A stretch of 64,000 bases of DNA, taken from JACQHM01 sp964535215 (GTDB lineage: Bacteria > Methylomirabilota > Methylomirabilia > Methylomirabilales > JACQHM01). The translations under genes and the position numbers were made by a program. Below, one piece after another: positions 36,839 through 44,547 of this stretch (positions are counted from its first letter, which is position 1; each line of letters opens with the position of its first letter). Below the pieces are notes generated by a model. The model worked only from the letters and a program-made list of their open reading frames with translations, had not been told where the DNA came from and searched no databases. The DNA lies in the NCBI GenBank assembly GCA_964535215.1, contig CAZHST010000003.1:75357-139356 (forward strand), read 5' to 3'.

Positions 36839-37806
36839 AGGTCCTGGAACACCCTGACGGAGGTCAAGACAACCTTCCGGGGATCACCCCCCTCGAACTC
36901 CTCCGAGGGGAGCCTGACCTTGGCCAAGGAGAGGAGCTTCTTCCGGTATCCCAGAATCCGGACCACCTCCCCCCTTGCCAACCCCGGTGGAAAGCTGACA
37001 ACGGCTGAAGCCGGGATGGCGGCACCATGGAGGATTGCCCGCGCCGCCTCCGGCAACACCCGGATGGCGGGGAGAAAGGAAAGGGCCTCATCCACCGGGA
37101 TCAGGACCTCGTGCAGGCGACCCTGCATAACCCGCTCCTTGAGTTGGTCCAAGGTCAAGGCATCTTTAATGTCGAAGGGACCGGATTTCGTCCGGCTCAA
37201 GGCCACGAGATGCGCCCCGCACCCCAAGGCTTTGCCGATGTCGTCACAGAGGGCCCGGGCATAGGTCCCCTTCGAACAGCGGACCAAGATACGGACAAAG
37301 GGCGGCTCGTAGCCGAGGAGCTTCAGCTCGTACACCTTGACCGTGACGGGTTTCCGCTCGACCTCTGCCCCCCGACGGGCCAACTTGTAGAGCCTGACCC
37401 CTCCCACCTTTTTTGCCGAGAAAAGCGGGGGGATCTGCTGGATCTCCCCCACAAACCCCCGCAGGGTCTCCTCAAGCTTCTCGGGCTCGACGTCAAAATC
37501 CTCCACCTGGCTCAAAACCCTGCCATCGGCATCCAAGGTATCGGTCGTGACCCCCAGCCGCATGGTGATGAGGTACTCCTTATCGGCCTGGGTCAGGTAC
37601 TGGGCGATCTTGGTCGCTCGGCCCACGCACAAGGGGAGGACCCCTGTGGCGATCGGGTCCAGGGTTCCCGTATGCCCCACCTTCCTGATCTGAAGGAGCT
37701 TCCTCACGGCATCCACCACATCGTGGGAGGTGATCCCAGCCGGCTTGTTGACGTTCAGGACGCCGCTGATCTCCGCAGCCCGTGCCTTTCCTTCAGTGCC
37801 AACCAT
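36835..37806 (-). CDS. truB: tRNA pseudouridine(55) synthase
   Basis: Forms pseudouridine 55 in the T loop of tRNAs. The 323 residues start with a short tail then VLNVNKPAGITSHDVVDAV, the catalytic aspartate lies in GHTGTLDPIATGVLPL, and KVGGVRLYKLARRG and CSKGTYARALCDDIG follow. The C-terminal extension is PUA-like. It lies between nrnA and ribF in the infB cluster. Confidence 0.95.
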   Translation of the reverse strand: MVGTEGKARAAEISGVLNVNKPAGITSHDVVDAVRKLLQIRKVGHTGTLDPIATGVLPLCVGRATKIAQYLTQADKEYLITMRLGVTTDTLDADGRVLSQVEDFDVEPEKLEETLRGFVGEIQQIPPLFSAKKVGGVRLYKLARRGAEVERKPVTVKVYELKLLGYEPPFVRILVRCSKGTYARALCDDIGKALGCGAHLVALSRTKSGPFDIKDALTLDQLKERVMQGRLHEVLIPVDEALSFLPAIRVLPEAARAILHGAAIPASAVVSFPPGLARGEVVRILGYRKKLLSLAKVRLPSEEFEGGDPRKVVLTSVRVFQDL

Positions 37807-37824
37807 GACGCCGTCAATCCGTGG

Positions 37825-38799
37825 TCACTGGCTTCCGTTCAAGGCCTTACGCACCTCGGCCAGCACCCTCTCCTTGACCTCGGCGAGGCCGCCGGAGAGG
37901 AGACATCCCGCCGCGTTCCGATGGCCCCCCCCTTGAAAGAGGGAAGCGATCTTCGCCACATCCACCTGCCCCTTTGAACGGAGGCTCACCTTGACAAGCC
38001 CCGGGGAAAGCTCCTTAAAGGCGAGGGCGACCTTCACCCCTTGAAGAGACCGGGGGTAGTTGATGAAGCCATCGGTCTCCGCCATCTCGATCCCTGCCGC
38101 TTTTAACTCCGACGAGCCGATCGTGAAATGGGCGATGGTCCCGTCCTCGCTCCGCTCCAGTTCCAGGAGCAGTTTTCCAAGGAACCTAAGGGTCTTTTCG
38201 CTCTGCTGTTCGTAGAGCCCCTCGATCACCTCTCCGGCCTTCGCCCCCCGCTCCAAAAGGTCTGCAGCCGCCCGGAGGGCTGAGGGTGTCGTATTGGAGA
38301 AGCGGAAAGAGCCGGTGTCCGTATGGATCGCCGCATAGAGGTTCGTGGCCACCTCGGGCGAGATGGGAACCGCCATGGTGCAGAGGAGCCGGTAAATCAT
38401 CTCCCCGGTTGAGGAGGCGGCCGGCTCCACCCAGTTCAGGTCACCGAAACGCTCGTTGGACGGATGGTGGTCAATGTTGATCACGATCCCCCCAGGAGGC
38501 CGATCGTCCAAAAGCCCTCCCACCCTTCTTAGATCGCTGGAATCCACCACCAGGTAGAGGTCAAAGGGGCGAGGGAGCCGGGAGACCCGGACAATCGCTT
38601 CGGCTCCAGGCAGGCAAAGGAAACGGGACGGGATACGATCGGCATTGTAGAGGGCAACATCCTTCCCCAGATCCTTCAGGGCGAGATACAAGGCCAGGGC
38701 CGAGCCGAGGGTATCAGCCTCAGGGCTAATGTGGGAGAGGATGGCCGCTGAAGGAGCCGCCTTCAGCGCTGCGGGGATCGCCTGGGGAACCTCACCCAT
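37825..38799 (-). CDS. nrnA: DHH-family nanoRNase / pAp phosphatase
   Basis: A DHH/DHHA1 phosphoesterase of 324 residues that should degrade 2-5-mer RNAs and dephosphorylate pAp. The DHH triad is in VINIDHHPSNERFGDLNWV and the DHHA1 glycine motif is GGGHRNAAGCLLSG. Motif I reads HISPEADTLGS where most relatives have PDxD, so its first aspartate is a glutamate. ATG 38799 overlaps the rbfA end by eight bases. Confidence 0.9.
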   Translation of the reverse strand: MGEVPQAIPAALKAAPSAAILSHISPEADTLGSALALYLALKDLGKDVALYNADRIPSRFLCLPGAEAIVRVSRLPRPFDLYLVVDSSDLRRVGGLLDDRPPGGIVINIDHHPSNERFGDLNWVEPAASSTGEMIYRLLCTMAVPISPEVATNLYAAIHTDTGSFRFSNTTPSALRAAADLLERGAKAGEVIEGLYEQQSEKTLRFLGKLLLELERSEDGTIAHFTIGSSELKAAGIEMAETDGFINYPRSLQGVKVALAFKELSPGLVKVSLRSKGQVDVAKIASLFQGGGHRNAAGCLLSGGLAEVKERVLAEVRKALNGSQ

Positions 38800-39157
38800 C
38801 CTCCCGCCCCTCCTTCAGCCCCCTCAAGAGGGCATGGATGTGCAGACTGTACTCCAGGGAATCGTCGGCGAGAAAGGAGAGCCTCGGGATCCGACGGAGG
38901 TAGAGCCTCTTTCCCAGCTCACCCCGGAGGTAGGGGGCCGCCCTCTCCAGGCCTTCCAGCACCCGCTTCCTCGCCTCCTGGTCAGCCGGTGCTGCAACAT
39001 ACACCCGGGCCAGGTGGAGGTCGTCGCTGACCGTCACGCGGGTGATGGTTAAGGTCCCGATGCGGGGATCCCGTACCTTGTACAGGAGGAGGAAGGAGAG
39101 TTCTTCCCGCAGGAGGTCTCCGACACGTTCGGCCCTTTTATAGGATGGATGCGCCAT
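38792..39157 (-). CDS. rbfA: 30S ribosome-binding factor A
   Basis: A KH-type protein for late 30S maturation. The 121 residues from ATG 39157 begin MAHPSYKRAERVGDLLREEL, then DPRIGTLTITRVTVSDDLHLARVYV and RIPRLSFLADDSLEY. The longer frame to 39253 overlaps ylxP and is not used. Confidence 0.93.
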   Translation of the reverse strand: MAHPSYKRAERVGDLLREELSFLLLYKVRDPRIGTLTITRVTVSDDLHLARVYVAAPADQEARKRVLEGLERAAPYLRGELGKRLYLRRIPRLSFLADDSLEYSLHIHALLRGLKEGREDG

Positions 39158-39191
39158 CTCTCGCCCCCAGGATTCCAGATTTGAAAGTGCC

Positions 39192-39482
39192 TCAGGAATG
39201 GGTGATGAAATCGATCTCGTAGTCGAGGATAAGGGCCTCCGGGGAAGTGGCAATCAGATCAATGACCTTGCTGAGGGTTTCATCAACCAGGCGACGGTCG
39301 TTCGCCACACAGGCAATCCCCAAGGTTGCCCGCTGCCACTCCTCGAGGCGGTCTACCTCGGCGATGGAGACGTTGAAGCGGCTCTGGACCCGGTCCTTGA
39401 TGCTCTTCAAGACCCGCCGCTTCCCCTTCAGGGAGGCGTTGGCAGGAATCTGCAGTTCCACCAGACACGTCCCGACCGTCAT
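39192..39482 (-). CDS. ylxP: YlxP-like protein (DUF503)
   Basis: A 96-residue DUF503 protein beginning MTVGTCLVELQIPANASLKGKRRVL and containing RFNVSIAEVDRLEEWQRATLGIACVAND. It sits between infB and rbfA as usual in this cluster. Function is unknown beyond a suspected link to ribosome assembly or translation. Start chosen at the second methionine because the family begins there. Confidence 0.9.
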   Translation of the reverse strand: MTVGTCLVELQIPANASLKGKRRVLKSIKDRVQSRFNVSIAEVDRLEEWQRATLGIACVANDRRLVDETLSKVIDLIATSPEALILDYEIDFITHS

Positions 39483-39530
39483 CTTACCCCTAGATCGTTG
39501 TCGAACACCCCACCCCAAACAGCGGTGATC

Positions 39531-41816
39531 TTAGAGTTTCGGGGCAACGGCCTCCAGCTCGTAAACCTCGATGATATCACCCACCTTGATGTCGCTGAAG
39601 TTCAAAAGCCCTACGCCGCACTCGTACCCGCTCCCCACCTCTTTCACATCCTCCTTGAACCGCTTTAAGGAGGCGATCCTCCCTTCGTGGACCACCCGCC
39701 CGTCCCGGACGAGCCGGATGGAGGCATCCCTCACCACCTTCCCGTCCAACACGTAACCACCGGCGACCGTCCCCACCTTTGGGACCTGGAAGAGGGCCCG
39801 GACCTCGACCCTCCCCACGACCCGCTCTTTGTATGTGGGTTCCAAGAGCCCCTCCATGGCCGCCTTCACCTCGGCAACGGCATCGTAGATCACGTTGTAG
39901 AGACGGATCTCGACATGCCCGACCTCGGCGAGACGCTGGGCCTGGGGATCGGCCCGGACGCCGAAACCGATGATGACCGCATCGGAGGCAGAGGCCAGCA
40001 TGACGTCGCTTTCACTGACGGCCCCGACAGCACTGTGGAGGATGCGGAGCTTTACCGTTTCGGTGCTCAGCCGCTCGAGGGCATCCCGGAGGGCCTCAAC
40101 GGAGCCCTGGACATCCCCTTTGATGATCAATCGAAGCTCCTTAATCTCCCCCTCCCTGACCCTCCGATGGAGGTCTTCCAACGTCAGGCGGGGCTGCTGG
40201 GCGGCTGCCAAGGCCTCTTCCCGGTGCTTCTGCCGACGGGCGAGGGCAATCTGGCGTGCCTTTCGCTCGTCCGAGACCGCGATGAAGAGATCGCCAGCCA
40301 CAGGAACATCCGAGAAGCCGAGCACCTCCACCGGCGTGGACGGACCAGCCTCATGCATCCTCCTCCCCTTGTCACTGATCAAGGCCCGGACCTTTCCATG
40401 TTGAAACCCAGCCACGAAGGCATCACCGACCCGGAGCGTCCCCTGCTGGATCAAGACCGTCGCCACCGGGCCCCGGCCCTTGTCCAGCTTCGCCTCGATG
40501 ACGGTCCCCCTCGCCGCCCTGAAAGGATTCGCCTTCAACTCTTGGATCTCCGCCAGCAAGAGGAGCATCTCCAGAAGGTTCTCAATGCCCATCCGCTTTT
40601 TGGCCGAGACCTCTACAAAGATGGTCTGACCACCCCATTCCTCCGGTACCAGGCCCAGGTCAGCAAGCTGCTGCTTGACCCGATTGGGATCGGCGTTCGG
40701 TTTATCGATCTTGTTGATAGCCACCAGGATCGGGACGCCGGCGGCTTTGGCGTGGTTGATGGCCTCGACGGTCTGGGGCATGACCCCATCATCGGCGGCC
40801 ACCACCAGGACCACAAGATCTGTTACCTGCGCCCCCCTGGCCCGCATGGCGGTAAAGGCCTCATGACCAGGGGTATCGAGAAACACGATCTTCCCTCCCT
40901 GAAACCCCTTTGAGGGATCAGGGGGGAGTTCGACTTCGTAGGCCCCAATGTGCTGGGTGATGCCGCCGACCTCCGAGGCGGTGACATTGGTCTGGCGGAT
41001 GGCGTCGAGAAGCGTGGTCTTTCCGTGATCCACGTGACCCATGATGGTCACTACAGGGGCCCTTGACCGGAGCTTCTCAGGCTCTTCGACCTCTTCAGGG
41101 ATCTCCAGGAGCTCCTCGAGAGGGGTCACCTCCACCTCAACCCCAAACTGATCGGCGACCCTCTTCGCCACCCCGGGGTCGATGGACTGGTTGATGGTGG
41201 CCATGACCCCTATCCTCATGAGCCGTTTGATCACCTCGCTTCCGCTCACCTGAAGCTTCTCGGCCAACTCCTTAACGGTGATGGCCTCAGAGATCCGAAG
41301 GATCGGTTTCCGAGGGACCTCGATGGTCGGCCCTGGAGGCGGGGAGGCGATGGGTTCCGCCCTCACCGGAGATGGAGGCACCGGCTGGACGACCGGCTTG
41401 GCTTCCGGAGCGGGAGGGGCCGGAGCCGTCGGTTTCACCTCGGCCGGGGGAGCCTCAACGAGAACCCCAGGGACGGCCGAGGGCGTCTCCACGGAAACGG
41501 GGACCTCTTCCCGCCCGGGGATCTCCCTGGGGCGCCGGACTTTAGGGAGTGGGGCAGCCTCCTCTGGCCGTCCTGACGGGATGGCCTTTGAAGGCACCTC
41601 CTCAGCCGCAACCGGTGGGACGGGAGACCCCGGAACGGTTGATCCCGGCACCGGGGGCTTCCCCAAGGCCTTGAGCAGGATCTCGCGGGCGACTTCCTCG
41701 TCCACGTTGCTGCTATGAGTTTTAACCTCTAACCCGGCCCGGTGGAGATACTCCAGGGCCTCTTTGCTCGTGATCCCTAATTCTCGGGCCAGGGCGTTCA
41801 CTCGCTTCTTTGCCAC
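39531..41816 (-). CDS. infB: Translation initiation factor IF-2
   Basis: A GTPase that places initiator tRNA on the ribosome. The 761 residues contain an N-terminal IF2-N domain, a Pro/Ala-rich linker (about 60-165), a second IF2-N, then the G domain with GHVDHGKTTLLD, DTPGHEAF and NKIDKP, and the domain II-IV end. The ylxR/L7Ae gene lies 24 bases upstream and ylxP downstream. Confidence 0.97.
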   Translation of the reverse strand: MAKKRVNALARELGITSKEALEYLHRAGLEVKTHSSNVDEEVAREILLKALGKPPVPGSTVPGSPVPPVAAEEVPSKAIPSGRPEEAAPLPKVRRPREIPGREEVPVSVETPSAVPGVLVEAPPAEVKPTAPAPPAPEAKPVVQPVPPSPVRAEPIASPPPGPTIEVPRKPILRISEAITVKELAEKLQVSGSEVIKRLMRIGVMATINQSIDPGVAKRVADQFGVEVEVTPLEELLEIPEEVEEPEKLRSRAPVVTIMGHVDHGKTTLLDAIRQTNVTASEVGGITQHIGAYEVELPPDPSKGFQGGKIVFLDTPGHEAFTAMRARGAQVTDLVVLVVAADDGVMPQTVEAINHAKAAGVPILVAINKIDKPNADPNRVKQQLADLGLVPEEWGGQTIFVEVSAKKRMGIENLLEMLLLLAEIQELKANPFRAARGTVIEAKLDKGRGPVATVLIQQGTLRVGDAFVAGFQHGKVRALISDKGRRMHEAGPSTPVEVLGFSDVPVAGDLFIAVSDERKARQIALARRQKHREEALAAAQQPRLTLEDLHRRVREGEIKELRLIIKGDVQGSVEALRDALERLSTETVKLRILHSAVGAVSESDVMLASASDAVIIGFGVRADPQAQRLAEVGHVEIRLYNVIYDAVAEVKAAMEGLLEPTYKERVVGRVEVRALFQVPKVGTVAGGYVLDGKVVRDASIRLVRDGRVVHEGRIASLKRFKEDVKEVGSGYECGVGLLNFSDIKVGDIIEVYELEAVAPKL

Positions 41817-41840
41817 TCCACCTATCTCCTCTTGGACAAC

Positions 41841-42485
41841 CTACCGCCGATCACCTTCCTGGGCCTCCCCCTGGGGGACTTTCCCCGCATACTGGAGGAT
41901 ACCACAAGCGAAGCGAGGATCCTTCACCGCGACCACCCGGCTCATCCGACCAACAGCTTCCGCCAGTTGGGTTTTTGTGAGAAGGGTCAGAATAGGCACA
42001 CCCTGCCTTGCGGCTTCAACCTCGAGGGGGGAAGAATCCATGGTTCCCCCATCTTTTGCCAGGAGCACAAGACGGGCGGCCCTGCCGCGGAGGGCCCCTT
42101 CCACCGCAGGAACTCCGATGGCCAGCCTCTTCGCCCGATGGGCCAACCCTACCAGGGAAACGATTTTCTTCTGAACCTCCGCCCTCAAGGCTTCAAGGAT
42201 CGCCTCCATCCCCGCTATCTTCAGATCCGCTCCCAAGGTATGCTGAAACCCTTTCCTCTTGAGGGCCAACGCCAAACAGCTCCTCTTCGGACAAAGGTAG
42301 GCTCCCCTCCCCCCTTTCCCGGTGAGGTCAATCCCCAGGGATCCGCCTGGAGAAACGTAGAAGCGGATCAACTCCTCCTTTGCCTTCACGGCTCGACAGC
42401 CCACACAGGTTCGAAGCGGTGATGATCGCCGTTCGAGGTTCGGGGTTCGATCCTCGCTGAACACCACCCACCCATCCTCTATCAT
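41841..42485 (-). CDS. YlxR (DUF448) - L7Ae-like fusion protein
   Basis: From ATG 42485 the protein has 214 residues. The N-terminal half is YlxR (RTCVGCRAVKAKEELIRF, GRGAYLCPKRSCLALALKRKGF) and the C-terminal half is an L7Ae/YlxQ-type RNA-binding domain (KIVSLVGLAHRAKRLAIGVPAVEGAL, ARLVLLAKDGG). In many bacteria these are two genes, ylxR and ylxQ, in the same nusA-infB position; here they are one. The start overlaps neither neighbour and lies eight bases after the nusA stop. Confidence 0.85.
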   Translation of the reverse strand: MIEDGWVVFSEDRTPNLERRSSPLRTCVGCRAVKAKEELIRFYVSPGGSLGIDLTGKGGRGAYLCPKRSCLALALKRKGFQHTLGADLKIAGMEAILEALRAEVQKKIVSLVGLAHRAKRLAIGVPAVEGALRGRAARLVLLAKDGGTMDSSPLEVEAARQGVPILTLLTKTQLAEAVGRMSRVVAVKDPRFACGILQYAGKVPQGEAQEGDRR

Positions 42486-42492
42486 GGAACAT

Positions 42493-43827
42493 CTACGCCC
42501 CCTGGGCTGACAGGGCAGCCTTAGCAGCCGCCAGGAGCTTCTCGGCCGTCTTCTCGCCGATCCCCTCAACCTGGCAAAGATCCTCTAGGGAGGTGGAGGC
42601 GAGCTTCTCAACGCTGCCAAAGCCGGCGGCCACTAAACGAGCGGCCAGCTTCTCCCCAACCCCGGGGAGGTTCTGGAGGGCCAGGACCTCCTCCCCCCCG
42701 GTCCTGGAGAGGGGTGGGAACGCCTCCTGGCCTGCCCCGGACTCCCCCGGCAAACCTTCCGGCTCCATCGCCGGGACAGAAGCTTGAGGCAGAGCTTCTC
42801 CTCGAAGCTCGCTTCGGCTCTTGATATCAACCTTCCACCCGAGAAGCTTTGCCGCCAGCCTGGCATTCACCCCCCTCTTGCCGATGGCCAGGGAGAGCTG
42901 ATCGTCAGCCACGACAACCTTCAACACATGGGCTTCCTGATCAACGGTTACACTTTCGACCTCGGCAGGGGCGAGGGCATTCTTCACAAAGGCCACCGGA
43001 TCCTCCTTCCACGGGATGATGTCAATCTTCTCGCCGCCCAGCTCCCTGACGACCGCCTGAACCCGTTGCCCTCGATACCCCACACAGGCCCCTACCGGAT
43101 CGACATTCGGGTCCAGGGATCGGACGGCGATCTTGGCCCGCTCCCCTGGCTCCCGGGCCGCTGCCCGGATCTCGACGATCCCCTCGAGGATCTCCGGGAC
43201 CTCGACTTCAAAGAGCTTGATCAGAAACGCCGGGTGGGTCCTGGAGAGGATGATCTGGGATCCTTTAGGGGTCTTCTTGACATCCAAGACATAGGCCCGG
43301 ATCCGGTCCCCAACCCGGTAATCCTCCCGAGGGAGCTGCTCCCGGGGGGGGAGGATCGCCTCAGCCTTCCCCAGACTCACGATCACATTCCCCTTCACCA
43401 CCCGTTGGACCACGCCGTTCACCAGCTCGCCTTCCTTGCTCTTGAAGCTCTGGTAGATCCCCTCCCGCTCTGCCTCGCGAACCCTCTGGATGATGACCTG
43501 TTTGGCCGTCTGGGCGGCGATCCGGCCAAAGCCCTGGGCCGGGAGCTCAACCTTCACCTCCTCGTGGAGCTTCGCGTTGGGGTTCAGCTTCAGGGCCTCC
43601 GCGAGGGAGATCTCCAGCTTGGGGTTGGTAGGGTGCTCGACAACCTTCTTCACCGCGTAAAGCTTGAAGCGCCCGGATCGTTCGTCAAAGTCCACCTGAA
43701 GATCGAGCGCGGTGCCAAGGGCTTTGCGAGAGGCCGAAAGCAGAGCCGCTTCCACAGCATCAATCAAAACTTCTCTCCCGATGCCCTTCTCGCGCCCGAC
43801 CTGCTCGATGACCTGGAGCAGATCCAT
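42493..43827 (-). CDS. nusA: Transcription termination/antitermination protein NusA
   Basis: Binds RNA polymerase and modulates pausing and termination. The 444 residues from ATG 43827 (GAAGGAGG box) have the NusA N-domain, an S1 domain (ELVNGVVQRVVKGNVIVSLGKAEAILPPREQ), two KH domains (VGACVGYRGQRVQAVVRELGGEKID; LSLAIGKRGVNARLAAKLLGWKVDI) and a C-terminal helix-hairpin-helix tail (LPGVGEKLAARLVAAGF, GIGEKTAEKLL). The operon starts with rimP. Confidence 0.96.
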   Translation of the reverse strand: MDLLQVIEQVGREKGIGREVLIDAVEAALLSASRKALGTALDLQVDFDERSGRFKLYAVKKVVEHPTNPKLEISLAEALKLNPNAKLHEEVKVELPAQGFGRIAAQTAKQVIIQRVREAEREGIYQSFKSKEGELVNGVVQRVVKGNVIVSLGKAEAILPPREQLPREDYRVGDRIRAYVLDVKKTPKGSQIILSRTHPAFLIKLFEVEVPEILEGIVEIRAAAREPGERAKIAVRSLDPNVDPVGACVGYRGQRVQAVVRELGGEKIDIIPWKEDPVAFVKNALAPAEVESVTVDQEAHVLKVVVADDQLSLAIGKRGVNARLAAKLLGWKVDIKSRSELRGEALPQASVPAMEPEGLPGESGAGQEAFPPLSRTGGEEVLALQNLPGVGEKLAARLVAAGFGSVEKLASTSLEDLCQVEGIGEKTAEKLLAAAKAALSAQGA

Positions 43828-43881
43828 CGTAACGCCTCCTTCAATCCTCCCCAAGGGGCAAGCCGGCAGTCCTCTCCCCGC

Positions 43882-44349
43882 TTACAATTCGATCTCAAGA
43901 CGGGCCTTGGCAATGGCATCCCAAGGAATGGCTACCACCGATCCATCCCCCTTCTCCAGCAGAATCTGTCCCTCGCGAACACCCTTAAGGCGCCCCAGGA
44001 ACCTGCGACGGCCTTCTAGAGGCTGGACCGTGGTGACCCTCGCGAGCCGGCCGGCGAAGCGGATAAAATCCTCCTCCTTGGTCAGTGGCCGATCCAACCC
44101 GGGGGAGGAGACTTCCAGCGTATAAGGGTGGCCGATCAGATCCTGCACGTCGAGGAGATCCCCCAACTGGTGGGAAACTACTTCACAATCGGCTAATGTG
44201 ACCCCGCCTTCTCTGTCAATGTAGAGGCGGAGGACCCACCCCCTTCTCTCCCGTTGAAACTCCACCCCGACCAGCTCCAACCCCTCGGCCTCCACAAGAG
44301 GCTGAGCCAGCGCCCTGATCCGCCCAATCAGCTCAGAAGAATCCCTCAT
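43882..44349 (-). CDS. rimP: Ribosome maturation factor RimP
   Basis: A 155-residue RimP needed for 30S assembly, with LVEAEGLELVGVEFQRERRGWVLRLYID, DCEVVSHQLGDLLDVQDLI and YTLEVSSPGLDRPLTKEEDF. ATG 44349 is chosen; a GTG five codons earlier (44364) is possible. It heads the nusA-infB operon and begins directly after a promoter/hairpin leader. Confidence 0.92.
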   Translation of the reverse strand: MRDSSELIGRIRALAQPLVEAEGLELVGVEFQRERRGWVLRLYIDREGGVTLADCEVVSHQLGDLLDVQDLIGHPYTLEVSSPGLDRPLTKEEDFIRFAGRLARVTTVQPLEGRRRFLGRLKGVREGQILLEKGDGSVVAIPWDAIAKARLEIEL

Positions 44350-44367
44350 CGCCCTAAAAGACACTTG

Positions 44368-44397
44368 ATAAAAGAAAGAGTGGGCAACGGCCCACTC
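44368..44397 (-). terminator. Terminator-like hairpin in the rimP leader
   Basis: On the minus strand GAGTGGGC-CGTT-GCCCACTC (44397-44378) is followed by TTTCTTTTAT. It has the form of an intrinsic terminator and lies between the promoter at 44405-44433 and rimP. It may end read-through from the upstream EF-G-like gene or act as an attenuator. Confidence 0.65.
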
Positions 44398-44404
44398 GTA
44401 AAGG

Positions 44405-44433
44405 ATAATACCACATCATCCGACCCACCGCAA
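44405..44433 (-). promoter_or_regulatory. Sigma-70 promoter for the rimP-nusA-infB operon
   Basis: On the minus strand TTGCGG (44433-44428), a 17-base spacer and TATTAT (44410-44405). The predicted start near 44398 is the first base before the terminator-like hairpin. Confidence 0.65.
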
Positions 44434-44547
44434 GGGAAAAGTCACCACCCCATGCGCCAGGGATCATCCCCCCAACCCATCCCCCCTCCTAGGAACCCCC
44501 TGCCAGGAAACGACGCTCACGCCCCCTCAAAGGCAGCCCCGGTAGGC

